Shown here in pieces: positions 1 through 11,435 of a stretch of DNA of 64,000 bases; position 1 is the first letter of the stretch; every line of letters starts with the position of its first letter. The stretch covers positions 4,843,501-4,907,500 of the forward strand of contig NC_085127.1 in NCBI RefSeq assembly GCF_030269925.1, in the 5' to 3' direction. The notes below the pieces were generated by a model that saw only the letters and a list, made by a program, of their open reading frames with translations, did not search any database and had not been told where the DNA came from. Made by a program: the position numbers and the translations under genes. This DNA is from Bombyx mori (lineage: Eukaryota > Arthropoda > Insecta > Lepidoptera > Bombycidae).

Positions 1-3000
1 TTGAGGTGGGTGGCGCATTTTGGGGGTTGATTGCTTCCCGCTTCCGTAGGTTTAACCCGCGATTCCCTACAAGTAACCCCTGGGTGGTGCAAAACGGGAG
101 CCGAATACATAATCGGTGGTAGGACTTGTCCGACTGGCTGGCGACCACCCTCCAACTAGAGTCCGCCGCCAAATAGCCTAGCTGTGTTCCGGCGTGTGGG
201 TTGGAGAGCCAGTGTTATTCCTACCCTTTCCTCTTCCTTGTTGGGGGTGAATCTTGGCGATACCTGGAACATGCGGAGCAGACGTGCGTGTGAGCTCGCG
301 GGACGTGATTGTTTGACGGGGGTATAGGGAGACCCAGTGAAACGGTGTTCGCCGCCGCCCGCCGGTCAGTTGGGGACCTGAACCCGGGTGTCACTACTAA
401 ACTCCGCCCCGGGAAGCTGTCCCGCCAACCGGTGTAAAATCCTGTCGTGCGGTCGTCGTGCCGGAGTCGGAGACCGGAGTGGATCCCGGCGATCGCACGC
501 AGGGTGGACTGGGGGCCCTTCCATGCCCTGCGTCAGTCGCTCACGCAACCCGTGGTCGAGCACGTACTGTGCTCCGCGCTTTATTCAGGTATTGTCACGA
601 TTTCGCCTCGAACATCCTACCCCGCCCAATCCCACTCTCCAAATAAAAATAAAAAAATGAAAGTTCGAAAAAGGAAAAGGGTTTTGTCGGCGACTCCCCA
701 TTCCACATTTAATGTGGATTTCAGCAATGTAAGGGGTCTACATAGCAACCTCGACGCCGTACACCACCATCTTGAGACGGCGCAGCCTGCCCTTCTTTTT
801 CTGACGGAGACGCAGATATCTGCTCCGGATGATACTTCGTACCTTGAATACCCCGGCTACGTATTGGAGCACAACTTCCTGCGTAAAGCCGGGGTGTGTG
901 TATTCGTCCGGGCTGATGTCTGTTGTCGCCGTCTACGAAGTCTCGAACAACGGGACCTGTCCCTCTTGTGGCTGCGCGTAGATCACGGGGGCTGTACCCG
1001 AGTCTACGCGTGCCTGTACAGGTCCCACAGCAGTGATGCAGGTTCAGCTCTGATAGAGCATGTGCAAGAGGGGACTAACCGCGTGCTTGAGCAGTACCCA
1101 TCTGCGGAGGTGGTGGTTCTTGGAGACTTTAACGCTCATCACCAAGAGTGGTTGGGGTCCAGAACCACTGACCTCCCGGGTCGGACTGCCTACGATTTCG
1201 CCTTGGCCTACGGCCTCTCCCAGCTGGTGACACAGCCCACCCGTGTCCCAGATATTGAGGGGCACGAGCCTTCTCTGTTGGACCTTCTGCTGACCACTGA
1301 TCCAGCCGGATACAGTGTGGTGGTCGACGCTCCACTTGGATCGTCTGATCACTGCCTTATCCGTGCTGCCACACCACTCTCTCGTCCTAGTCGTCGAACG
1401 ACGACCAGGTATCGAAGAGTTTGGCAGTATTTGTCAGCAGATTGGGATGGATTGCGTGAGTTTTACGCATCCTACCCATGGGGGCGGGTCTGCTTTTCCT
1501 CTGCTGATCCTGACGTCTGTGCGGACCGTCTTAAAGACGTGGTGCTCCAGGGGATGGAATTGTTTATTCCCTCCTCTGAAGTGCCCGTTGGGGGTCGCAG
1601 CAGACCCTGGTATAACAATGCCAGCAGGGATGCTGCACACCTCAAGCGGTCCGCATACGTTGCATGGGATGATGCTAGGAGACGTCGGGATCCTAACATC
1701 TCAGAGGAAAGGCGGAAATATAACGCCGCTTCCAGGTCCTACAAGAAGGTTATTGCCAGGGCGAAATCGGAGCACGTTGCTAGAATTGGCGAGCGACTGA
1801 AGAGCTATCCCTCTGGGAGCCGTGCTTTTTGGTCGCTCGCCAAAGCTGCAGAAGGTAACTTTTGCAGGTCTAGTCTCCCACCACTACGCAAGTCCGATGA
1901 CAGTCTGGCCCATAGTGCGAAAGAGAAGGCTGACCTTCTGGTCAAACTCTTCGCCTCGAACTCGACTGTGGACGACGGGGGTGCCACACCACCGAACATC
2001 CTCCGGTGTGATAGTTCCCTGCCGGAGATCTGCTTTACACAGTGTGCAGTCAGGCGGGAACTCCGACTCCTGGACGTCCATAAGTCGAGCGGGCCAGACG
2101 GCATCCCTGCAGTGGTTCTGAAAACGTGCGCCCCTGAGCTGACGCCTGCGCTAACGCGTTTGTATCGCCTCTCTTATTGCGCTAACAGGGTTCCGTCTTC
2201 ATGGAAGACTGCCCACGTCCACCCTATCCCCAAGAAGGGTGACCGGTCGGACCCATCGAGCTACAGGCCTATCGCGATAACTTCCTTGCTTTCCAAGGTG
2301 ATGGAGCGAATAATTAATATACAACTCCTGAAGTATCTGGAGGATCGCCAGCTGATCAGTGACCGACAGTATGGTTTCCGTCACGGTCGCTCAGCTGGCG
2401 ATCTTCTTGTATACCTTACTCACAGGTGGGCTGAAGCCTTGGAGAGCAAGGGCGAGGCTCTTGCTGTGAGCCTTGATATTGCGAAGGCCTTCGACAGGGT
2501 CTGGCATAGGGCACTTCTGTCGAAGCTACCATCTTACGGAATCCCCGAGGGTCTCTGCAAGTGGATCGCTAGCTTTTTGGATGGGCGGAGCATCACGGTC
2601 GTTGTAGACGGTGACTGTTCTGATACCATGACCATTAACGCTGGCGTTCCACAAGGTTCGGTGCTCTCCCCCACGCTTTTCATCCTGTATATCAATGACA
2701 TGCTGTCTATTGATGGCATGCATTGCTATGCGGATGACAGCACGGGGGATGCGCGATATATCGGCCATCAGAGTCTCTCTCGGAGCGTGGTGCAAGAGAG
2801 ACGATCAAAGCTTGTGTCTGAAGTGGAGAACTCTCTGGGGCGAGTCTCCAAATGGGGTGAATTGAACTTGGTTCAATTCAACCCGTTAAAGACACAAGTT
2901 TGCGCGTTCACTGCGAAGAAGGACCCCTTTGTCATGGCGCCGCAATTCCAAGGAGTATCCCTGCAACCTTCCGAGAGTATTGGGATACTTGGGGTCGACA

Positions 3001-3661
3001 TTTCGAGCGATGTCCAGTTTCGGAGTCATTTGGAAGGCAAAGCCAAGTTGGCGTCCAAAATGCTGGGAGTCCTCAACAGAGCGAAGCGGTACTTCACGCC
3101 TGGACAAAGGCTTTTGCTTTATAAAGCACAAGTCCGGCCTCGCGTGGAGTACTGCTCCCATCTCTGGGCCGGGGCTCCCAAATACCAGCTTCTTCCATTT
3201 GACTCCATACAGAGGAGGGCCGTTCGGATTGTCGATAATCCCGGTCTCACGGATCGTTTGGAACCTCTGGGTCTGCGGAGGGACTTCGGTTCCCTCTGTA
3301 TTTTGTACCGTATGTTCCATGGGGAGTGCTCTGAGGAATTGTTCGAGATGATACCGGCATCTCGTTTTTACCATCGCACCGCCCGCCACCGGAGTAGAGT
3401 TCATCCATACTACCTGGAGCCACTGCGGTCATCCACAGTGCGTTTCCAGAGGTCTTTTTTGCCACGTACCATCCGGCTATGGAATGAGCTCCCCTCCACG
3501 GTGTTTCCCGAGCGCTATGACATGTCCTTCTTCAAACGAGGCTTGTGGAGAGTATTAAGCGGTAGGCAGCGGCTTGGCTCTGCCCCTGGCATTGCTGAAG
3601 TCCATGGGCGACGGTAACCACTCACCATCAGGTGGGCCGTATGCTCGTCTGCCTACAAGGG

Positions 3662-3690
<29 letters not shown>
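1..3690 (+). mobile_element. Near-complete non-LTR retrotransposon (Jockey/CR1-like LINE)
   Basis: The element has a GC-rich 5' leader (about 1-656), one long ORF encoding an endonuclease plus reverse transcriptase, a 3' UTR of only about 55 bp and a poly(A) run ending near 3689. The GC-rich leader and ORF contrast sharply with the AT-rich flank that starts at 3690. No separate gag-like ORF1 with CCHC knuckles is visible, so either the element is a one-ORF type or part of it lies upstream of the window. Other 3' ends of the same family lie at 6689, 12674, 22370, 47064, 53301 and 54016. The 5' boundary is uncertain: bases 3-20 resemble the interior of the Bm1 SINE. The clade (Jockey or CR1) is my estimate from RT motifs and was not computed. 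Confidence 0.88.
657..3617 (+). CDS. LINE endonuclease-reverse transcriptase
   Basis: This is the polyprotein that nicks target DNA and copies the element RNA into the genome. I chose the ATG at 657 because it follows an A-rich stretch and opens a basic leader (MKVRKRKR) just before the endonuclease; the same frame is open back to an ATG at 447. Numbered from 447, the APE-type endonuclease shows LTET (E121), GDFN (D227, N229) and SSDH (D301, H302). The reverse transcriptase shows SLDIAKAFD (D677), GVPQGSVLSP and the catalytic YADD box (Y761 to D764). The C-terminal part has the usual hydrophobic LWNELP region and ends HGRR. There is no internal stop or frameshift, so the protein looks intact. 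GC content is much higher than in the flanking DNA, as expected of a recent insertion. Confidence 0.9.
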   Translation: MKVRKRKRVLSATPHSTFNVDFSNVRGLHSNLDAVHHHLETAQPALLFLTETQISAPDDTSYLEYPGYVLEHNFLRKAGVCVFVRADVCCRRLRSLEQRDLSLLWLRVDHGGCTRVYACLYRSHSSDAGSALIEHVQEGTNRVLEQYPSAEVVVLGDFNAHHQEWLGSRTTDLPGRTAYDFALAYGLSQLVTQPTRVPDIEGHEPSLLDLLLTTDPAGYSVVVDAPLGSSDHCLIRAATPLSRPSRRTTTRYRRVWQYLSADWDGLREFYASYPWGRVCFSSADPDVCADRLKDVVLQGMELFIPSSEVPVGGRSRPWYNNASRDAAHLKRSAYVAWDDARRRRDPNISEERRKYNAASRSYKKVIARAKSEHVARIGERLKSYPSGSRAFWSLAKAAEGNFCRSSLPPLRKSDDSLAHSAKEKADLLVKLFASNSTVDDGGATPPNILRCDSSLPEICFTQCAVRRELRLLDVHKSSGPDGIPAVVLKTCAPELTPALTRLYRLSYCANRVPSSWKTAHVHPIPKKGDRSDPSSYRPIAITSLLSKVMERIINIQLLKYLEDRQLISDRQYGFRHGRSAGDLLVYLTHRWAEALESKGEALAVSLDIAKAFDRVWHRALLSKLPSYGIPEGLCKWIASFLDGRSITVVVDGDCSDTMTINAGVPQGSVLSPTLFILYINDMLSIDGMHCYADDSTGDARYIGHQSLSRSVVQERRSKLVSEVENSLGRVSKWGELNLVQFNPLKTQVCAFTAKKDPFVMAPQFQGVSLQPSESIGILGVDISSDVQFRSHLEGKAKLASKMLGVLNRAKRYFTPGQRLLLYKAQVRPRVEYCSHLWAGAPKYQLLPFDSIQRRAVRIVDNPGLTDRLEPLGLRRDFGSLCILYRMFHGECSEELFEMIPASRFYHRTARHRSRVHPYYLEPLRSSTVRFQRSFLPRTIRLWNELPSTVFPERYDMSFFKRGLWRVLSGRQRLGSAPGIAEVHGRR

Positions 3691-3693
<3 letters not shown>

Positions 3694-5375
3694 AAGAACC
3701 TTGTCAGATTACGCGTTCTTTGATATGCTCCGTTAATTTAGTGCGAAGTACTGCGAAGCTAGCCGGCAACTAGCGGCGAATGCCGTCATAAAACTCCTCC
3801 GATTCGTGTATCCTGGATAAAATTAAAAACGAAATACGTGTTTTAATAGTCCCGAGCAGCAGATGGACGTACGGTAATTTACGATCACTGTGCAAACGAA
3901 CTGCTAAACGTTTAGAAGTTGTAAACATGTCATTCATTTCAATAAGTAAGTGTGCATGAATCTGAGATGTAGTCTGTTTTTTGTTTTTTTTTTGAGCTTT
4001 TAAATGCTGATCTCGTGGTGGGACAGGTCGAGTTAAGCTGACAGTTACGGACTTGGGAGGCAGGGGACCGGGGAAAATGATTAAACAATTACCCCTCGAC
4101 TACTGTTGTGTTATAAATTAATTTGTATAAACGAAAACAATGACTAAGTAATACAATATCACTGTTTTCCTTGACGTTGAATTATATAAGCACGTACGAT
4201 AATGGATCTAGAATTTATTTAAACGACCGTTATTGTGGTTTGTTGTGATGTTCATACGTTTAGCGTGGGCTTCATTGGTGACTAATGTGCAGTGTGCAAA
4301 TGCCCTGCAATTTATTCCGAACAAAACGTTTTTGTAATTGCTTTAAAAGCGATTAAAGAGATTTTTGTTTGTTGTTAATTTATTTTTTTAATTGATATCT
4401 TGTTAAATGTTTTTTTATTTTATTTTGGATGTTATCTTATACATTTAAACGAGCAATTCTTGTATATTCATATATATGTATATAATCTGAATCTCGGAAA
4501 CGGCTCCAACGATTTTCATAAAATTTAGTATACAGGGGATTTCGGGGGCGATAAATCGATCTAGCTACGATTTATTTTCAGAAAATGTTGTTTTATTCGT
4601 ATTTTCAATAATGAACTCCTCCCGACATCTATTGGCGAATAATACTATTTTTCTTAACTGAGGGCAACTAACCGCTTTAAAGACACAACAAGATGGCGTT
4701 ATCAAAAAAAAAAACCAGCAAAGCTCGGTCATCATCTAGTAAATGTTATAAGCGCATACCGTAGTCGAGATTATCAGTAATCGTTAAAGTATTAAACATT
4801 GACAAACAAATTCGTAACTGGAAATTTATTTGCTGCAATACTAAAATGAATAAGGACAACAAGATGCGCAAAAAACTTTTATTTTTTGTCTTTGCTCGTT
4901 TTGATCCAGAAATGTACTGCGTTGACGTGATGTGCATATTTGCATTTATCCTTGACTTAACTTGTGCGAAACTGCATTGTTCAGGGCACGATGTTATCGC
5001 AATGTTGTGACCACACTCGACAGCAAAAAAAAATACGCGAAGATTCCGACTTGGTAATTGCGATGGACGCTTTTATATTAACCATCTGCTTAAATTACCA
5101 TCAACTAGCCATATGCCACAAAAAACTATAGGCAGACAATGAGGTTCGCACATTCGAAACTATCGAGGTGACTGAACCCGCGCACACAACATAGTCAATA
5201 GTTTTTGTTGATTTTACTTGTGCGCAAAAAGTGCTTTAAATAAATCGCTCGGAGCATTGAGACAGAGATCAGTGCTCTTTCATGATTTGTGTGCGATTGT
5301 AAAAACTTATTCAATCTATATTATTTATTGTGTTTGGTAATTTGCAAGTTTTTATGTTAAGACCAGTGCACATAT
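3691..5375. other. AT-rich intergenic or 5'-intron DNA, no gene seen
   Basis: No ORF with recognisable protein features. The stretch 4480-4720 ends in an A-run at about 4705 and looks like the decayed tail of an unidentified transposon, but there is no second copy in the window to prove it. Confidence 0.5.
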
Positions 5376-5560
5376 CATCTTCTTCTTCTTTTTCTTCACC
5401 TTATCTCACTAGGTGGGGTCGGCACAGCTAATTTTTCTCTTCCATTCTTTTCTATCGGCCGTCAGCTCAACAGTCACTCCCCTCTCTCTCATATCGTCAT
5501 TCACATATATCCATCCATGTTTTCTTCGGTCGACCTCTTCCCTCTCTACCATTTCCATAC
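5376..5560 (-). pseudogene. C-terminal remnant of an RTE-like LINE ORF
   Basis: On the minus strand one frame reads RPKKTWMDI, then after a frameshift a second frame reads NDDMRERGV and DRKEWKRKISCADPT followed by a stop at 5409. This is the pattern of the last 40 or so residues of RTE-type reverse transcriptase ORFs. A GAA-rich tail (5376-5400) follows the stop, as in the related fragment at 8051-8411. It is frameshifted and 5'-truncated, so it is non-functional. Clade assignment rests on motif memory. Confidence 0.6.
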
Positions 5561-6688
5561 ATCTCCTAGAATGTAGAGACTTAATAGAAGAATATTCTAA
5601 AATAATGTAGGAACGGAACGGCATGTATGAATGACAGATATGGAGCATGACTGAGTAAGAAAGATAGGAGATGTCGCGTTAGGAAGTAAGAAAGACGGCG
5701 AATCAATGCGGAACACTTAGTTTTATTTCATAAGCAAGAAGAGGGTAGTTGCCGGACGCGACGACGGCCAGACGCGGTGTACCTCTGAAGAATCAAGACG
5801 TTTAATTTTTAGTTACATAAATTATATTTTAACAGCTTTTTCATTGTTGAACGTTATCGTATCAACGACGCGTCTCCAGACTATTCGTTATATTTGCGTT
5901 ATATATTTAAACTCTGTTCGTTTTTATAAAAATAACTTCGCATTAATCGCAAAGCTATTAATTACGACGAGATAACAAAATCAAAATATGAGTTTTGTTT
6001 AAAAAAAAAAAACCGCTCAACGTTCGCTTCGTCTATAATGCTCAAAAGGAAATATTTTAATTTATAAAGATCTACGTTGATACGTTTCATGAATATAAAT
6101 GAGACGAAACAAAAAAAAAAAACAAAAAAAACAAGATAAGAGGCGTTCGACAGAAACGATCGCCTAGGTCTCTATCGTCCTTGAGTGCAGATATCCTTGA
6201 TGAGTACAATCAACCGCCACCGGATAGCCGACTTGGATCAGGGCTGTACATTAATATTATTATAATTACATCCACATACGACCATAACAGAATATTGTAT
6301 TTAAAGTTCGCACTTCAAGTCTATATATACGTCGCGTGTCGTCAGCGTTGGTTAATCAAATTAAAATCATTATAAATTATCGAACGTTACATTTTAATTC
6401 ACTTAACATTTTATTTGTACAATTTTACTATTATTCTTTTTTTTTTAAGTTAAATAACCGGTCCGTTTTTGGTTGGTCGATATTTTATTTGCTACCTTAT
6501 ACTACACGTGTTGTGTAGGTGATATAAATGTGATGATGAAAAAAATGTAAAATAAAATATGTCCAAGAAACGCCTATTAGCATTGCGAATGTGGATAATT
6601 ACGTATCGAATCCGTGTGATCGATTTAAGTGTTGTCTAGAATTCGTTTTATTTACTACGAAGTGCTGTTGAGCTCTATAATTTTTTAT
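5561..6688. other. AT-rich non-coding DNA, no gene seen
   Basis: Contains several A-runs (around 6000 and 6110) and no supported ORF. A GC-richer patch at 5740-5800 has no recognisable signal. Confidence 0.5.
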
Positions 6689-6803
6689 ATATTTTTTTAA
6701 TTGCCCTTGTAGGCAGACGAGCATACGGCCCGCCTGATGGTGAGTGGTTACCGTCGCCCATGGACTTCAGCAACGCCAGGGGCAGAGCCAAGCCGCTGTC
6801 TAC
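6689..6803 (-). mobile_element. 3' end of the 1-3690 LINE family
   Basis: The sequence is the reverse complement of the last ~100 bp of the LINE: the GGCAATAAAA tail, the shared GTAACCACTCACCATCAGG block and the end of the ORF (GIAEVHGR). It is heavily 5'-truncated, as expected from incomplete target-primed reverse transcription. A T-run at 6690-6705 corresponds to the poly(A). Confidence 0.85.
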
Positions 6804-8046
6804 ATGTATCAATGTAGTAGGTTATTATTATAGACTTGTGTGTGTACTATGATGATTTTGATTTGTCTTCTATTATAACATCACTGTCAAGGTAATAAAT
6901 ATGATGCATGAACTTTTTATCTTTAAATTTTATAAATCTTTTTTTAATACATTAAAAAAGAAACAACTTAAAAATATTCAATCGTCATTTATTAATCGCG
7001 ATAGTGAAAACAAGGTTCTAGAACAAAGAATATTTTAAATTTATTGTTGTCGTGTGCTCCTATACAATGCGATTAAACTAAAAATACGTTTGACCTTTCG
7101 TCGTATTGGTTCAACAAAATATCAAAAAATCTATTTAATAAAATTATTTAAATACAATCAATCACTTATGTTTTATTTTAAATAATTTCATTTTATAATC
7201 ACCATGCTCGCAAATATATGTTATTCTTGGTAAACATTATTATTTATGAAGTAACAACGTTTTGAAGCCAAAAACTATTAGCATTCCTGTTCTTATTTTG
7301 GTGGCATAGTAACTATTGTAAACGGCTTAAAATAAAAGTAAGTACATTAGCTCGAACCAATCCAATGATCGTTTGAATTGTACTTAACTCTGAACACAAA
7401 CTGTCAACTTATCGAATATAAATCGTACAATAATCGTTACCAATTATGTGAATGTTGAGTCTGGTACTTTACTAAACTATCAATCTAACAGAAATGCAAT
7501 TGCAACTTACAAACGCAACGGATTTAGATCTTTTTGTATAGGTGTGTAAGGAATAAAATGAGTTGTAGGTCAAATGTTGATTGAACGTTAAGGTTTGCAG
7601 TCGACAGGGCCCGAGGTGCGCCCGATAGGGCACATAAGACTCCATGAGAAATAGTGGACATTACGAAACCGACGCTGACAAAATACAAATATGGAATGTT
7701 ATGTGTGAAGCACAAATGTCTTTATTATGGGTTTCGATTAAATCTACTAATAAAATAAAAAGTTTGTGTGCACTGAGATCAGTTCCTATTAATAATAAAT
7801 AAGAACTAAAGAGAGTGAACCATAAATACGTTTTTTTTTTTTGTAAATCGTGTATAGTGAATCGTTTTGTACAAGTCGTTGTTACATACAGCATGTGATT
7901 TTTTTGTCAATAACAATGCTTAACCGAAGCCATATAGAGCGATAATCTGCCATTATAGTTTAATAAAAGTATATCCGGAGGATCATAGTGAATATAATAA
8001 AATAATTCAGTTTTAATTATTTAATAAATAAAAATAGTATCTATAA
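6804..8046. other. AT-rich non-coding DNA, no gene seen
   Basis: No ORF with protein-like features and no repeat that recurs elsewhere in the window. Confidence 0.5.
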
Positions 8047-8050
8047 TATA

Positions 8051-8411
8051 TTACGCATGTTACGCATGTTACGCATTGGTTGGACGCAGAGGGTCAGGAA
8101 CGAAACCGTGCTTCAGCGCGTTCATATGTCCCGGAAAATGCTGCCTGCTATCAAAAAGCGCAAGATAGAGTATCTCGGCCACGTGCTCAGGAACGATCGA
8201 TACATGCTGCTCCAGCTGATAATTATGGGCAAAGTGGACGGAAAGAGACGTGCTGGGCGAAGAAAGAAATCATGGCTCCGGAATATCCGGGAGTGGACCG
8301 GTATTGCCTCCGTCGAACAGCTGTTCCGGCTGGCTGCAGATAAAAACGAATATAGAAAGCTAACGGCCAACCTTCAGGATTGAAGAGGCACTGGAAGAAG
8401 AAGAAGAATAA
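8051..8411 (+). pseudogene. C-terminal fragment of an RTE-like LINE ORF with GAA tail
   Basis: An open frame to the stop at 8383 encodes RMLRIGWTQRVRNE, KRKIEYLGHVLR, LLQLIIMGKVDGKRRAGRRK and SWLRNIREWTG. This is the typical C-terminal region of RTE-type LINE proteins found throughout insect genomes. The frame is uninterrupted over about 108 codons, but the endonuclease and RT domains are missing, so it is a 5'-truncated copy. A GAA microsatellite tail (about 8392-8407) ends it and abuts a Helitron directly. Confidence 0.7.
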
Positions 8412-8808
8412 TATATTAATACGTGAAGCAACTTACTTGCATATTTTGTATCCCTTTTTACGAAAATTGCGCGGACGGAGGAGTATGAAATTTTCTACAC
8501 TTATAGAGAACACAGAGAAGAAGTGCACAATGCTAATTTTTTTTTTTTAAATAATGCATTAAGGATACATTAAATCAATAAAGAAAACATTACACACACT
8601 ACATACCATGTATTTGATGCACACACGCATGCATACTATATAATGTCAAACTTTTGTTCTTGACATTTGTTGTCAAATTGAGAATAGATTAAATATTGTT
8701 TGTCTTTGTTCAAATTTTTTAAATTGGCGAAATTTGTGATTATAGAAGTATAAAATACAATCATAATAGTGTACAAACTTACAATTCCAATTACTGCGGG
8801 ACCTCTAG
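8409..8808 (+). mobile_element. Non-autonomous Helitron, copy 1
   Basis: This is about 400 bp of the family also present, inverted, at 45307-45705 and 51077-51491. The 3' end is CTAG (8805-8808) followed by a host T, the Helitron rule. The 5' end carries the family start TATTAATACGTGAAGC. Compared with the 51 kb copy it has lost the subterminal hairpin. It encodes no Rep/helicase. Confidence 0.7.
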
Positions 8809-9697
8809 TATATTATATTGTTTCTAGTTCAATCGACCTTTCTCTGAGTGGCTGCGTCGGCTGGTTAGGGCACGTCGGGGTCTGTCACAGTCAAGTTCAC
8901 GGCTTCCCAGGCTTACGTTCCGCAACATTTCCTCGTTCTGTTTCGTCAGTCAATAGTTATATTCGGTTCGTTTGGGATATAAATAATCTTCAATTATAAC
9001 CCTACTGTTGCAAACCGTGTCTGTTCATGTCTATATCGATAGTTTGTTCACGTGAATTGTAACTTTATTATATTTCAAATTATTAACGTGAAAGTGTTTG
9101 TTTGTCCTTCTTCTTCCACGTCAAAACGAAACAACGGATAAAGATGATTTTTTTAGGTTAGGAGAGTAATATATAGGCTAGCTTTATATCTGGAAAAAAA
9201 CATCTCATATTCACGCGAAACTACATTGAGACTTTTCATTGAGCAAGCGATCGAAGCCACGGGTAACTGCTAGGAGACTATAATGACAAGTTTCGATGAA
9301 AACTAGTCTGGTTTTATTTGAAACTAACTTAACTCTAATATACTAAGAAAGTATATATTTGTTTACGTAAGTAGGTATATACTTTTGAGCTTAACTAAAA
9401 TAATAATAACAAGCAACGGTTCTTTCTATTTTCGATCCATTCGAATTCGAGATATTTTGTCTTGATACACTTACATCATTATGAAACGTTTCACCGAGTA
9501 TTGTTCTCGTCATTTGGTGCGAGGTCATCGACCAATGCTCATGAACTAGCTAACCAACCGTCTAATAGCTTATATGATATTAGACGCGAATAGTTCTTAA
9601 GTAGTCATTCGAGATTTGCAAAAAAATAAACTTGGAATAAGTTTATTGATCGAGCAAATATTGTGTTCAAGTATTTGTTTTTCGTTTTATTTAATAA
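8809..9697. other. AT-rich non-coding DNA, no gene seen
   Basis: No supported ORF or recurrent repeat. Confidence 0.5.
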
Positions 9698-9995
9698 CTA
9701 GCTGACCCGGCAGACTTCGTAGTGCCTCAATCGAAAAATAAAAGACCTAAACTTTTGTATAAAATAAACTTAAAACAAGCAAAAGGATCCGTCAGACGAG
9801 GGACACTTCAAAGGAAAAACAAAATTGTTATTTTTATTTAATTCCGAGCATTTTCATATTTATCTACCTTTTAAACCTTCTCTGGACTTCCACAAATAAT
9901 TCAAGACCAAAATTAGCCAAATCGGTCCAGCCGTTCTCGAGTTTTAGCGAGACTAACGAACAGTAATTCATTTCTATATATTTAAATAAATAATT
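9698..9995 (+). repeat. Interspersed repeat starting CTAGCTGACCCGGCAGAC, copy 1
   Basis: About 300 bp, closely matching 27914-28157 (shared stretches include AAAACAAAATTGTTATTT and CTTCTCTGGACTTCCACA). It ends in a block of the type ATCGGTCCAGCCGTT followed by TA-rich DNA, a form common to lepidopteran retroposon tails; the same block recurs at 60.7-61.0 kb. Element class is not settled. Confidence 0.65.
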
Positions 9996-10424
9996 TCAAG
10001 AATAATATATCTATAGTGTTGTTTTACAAATAACTAATAACTAATAATAAAACTTTATTAGTTACTGAGTATGATCGTCGTAAAAATGCAACGTTAATAA
10101 AATGTCTCGATCTATCGATCTTGTTATAAGATTGTAATCACAATAATTGATACTTCAATTACATTGTGCTCGGTCAGTATTGAATTAGTGCGAGTCAATA
10201 ATAATGAATACCGTTACGCCGCCAAGCATTTCAAACAGTTTAATGGAGAGGAATGGGACTATTAAAAAAATCAATCCGATAAAAAAAAACTGTTTACATC
10301 ATTTTCGGTGAGAGCAATCTCTTTACTTTTCACACGAACTTGTCGATAATAAGCACGTATTAAGGACGTGTACGGATTTCAAAATATGCCAAACACTTTA
10401 CCACTTGTATATAGATAGATATTT

Positions 10425-10835
10425 AAAGTCGTCATGGCCTAAAGGATAAGACTTCCGTTGCATTCGTATGTAGCGATGCACCGGTGTTCGAATCCCGCAG
10501 GCGGGTACCAATTTTTCTAATGGAATACGTACTTGACAAATGTTCACGATTAACTTCCACGGTGAAGGAATAACATCGTGTAGTAAAAATCAAACCCGCA
10601 AAATTATAATTTGCGTTATTACTGGTGGTAGGACCTCTTGTGAGTCCGCGCGGGTAGGTACCACCACCCCGCCCATTTCTGCCATGAAGCAGTATAATGC
10701 GTTTCGGTTTGAAGGGTGGGGCAGCCGTTGTAACTATACTGAGACCTTAGAACTTATATCTCAGGGCTCCGGTAACCATTTAACACCAAGTGGGCTGTGA
10801 GCTCGTCCACACATCTAAGTAATAAATAAAAAAAA
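10425..10835 (+). mobile_element. Bm1 SINE, full length
   Basis: It has a tRNA-Arg-like head with pol III A box (TGGCCTAAAGGATAAG) and B box (GTTCGAATCCC), then the Bm1 body and an A-rich tail after AATAAATAAAA. An imperfect target duplication is visible: AGATAGATAT before and AGATAGAGATAT after. It is diverged from the consensus (extra bases in the head, missing block in the tail). Confidence 0.9.
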
Positions 10836-11223
10836 GATAGAGATATGTTTTCAGAATTTGTCCTGTACTTATCTCGCGTGGTAAGTCAATAAAATGTAAT
10901 AGTCGCAATAGATATTGTTCGGTAAAGTTTTATGTTTGTTTAGCGTTAGTTGTCAGATATAAATCTACGTAGATCACGAGGTCGTTAATATGATATTCGT
11001 GTCGGCGCCGTGTCTCAGATATGTACTGTTATCCCATTGTCGATCCGAATGCTCGGAGCTTTCATATTTAATTTTGTCGGTACAAGCATTGTGTTATTTA
11101 TTCGTGTACTTACATACCCGAGATCTGTACCTGGTATTTTATTGGGATTAGTACGAAGTCGTAACTTATATTTTTGTTGTTTGTTGTCGTAATGTTAGTA
11201 CATCACTTCGCGTATTATACGAT

Positions 11224-11435
11224 ACTAGCGACCCGCCCTCGCTTCGCTTTAGAAACTGTAATTTATTATTGATCTCTCAACTATTTAATGGATGTTATTA
11301 TACCTACATATAAACCTTGCTCTTCAATCACTCGATCTATTTAAAAAAACCGCACCAAAATCCGTTGCGTAGTTTTAAAGATTTAAGCATACATAGGCAC
11401 AGAGAAAGCGACTTTGTTTTATACTATGTAGTGAT
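11224..11435 (+). repeat. 210-bp repeat starting ACTAGCGACCCGCCC, copy 1
   Basis: One of four copies (others at 11669-11884 and 44244-44464, both inverted, and 54359-54583). Shared landmarks are CGCTTCGCTT near the start, AATCCGTTGCGTAG in the middle and TTTATACTATGTAGTGAT at the end. It encodes nothing. It forms an inverted pair with the next copy. Confidence 0.8.

Noticed and set aside
388..660. A 90-codon ORF in the LINE leader as an ORF1/gag
   Set aside because: No CCHC knuckle, coiled coil or RRM-like pattern, and it overlaps the leader in another frame.
10425..10515. tRNA-Arg-like gene in the Bm1 heads (also 37299 and 59324)
   Set aside because: These are the tRNA-derived heads of Bm1 SINEs with the full SINE body following.
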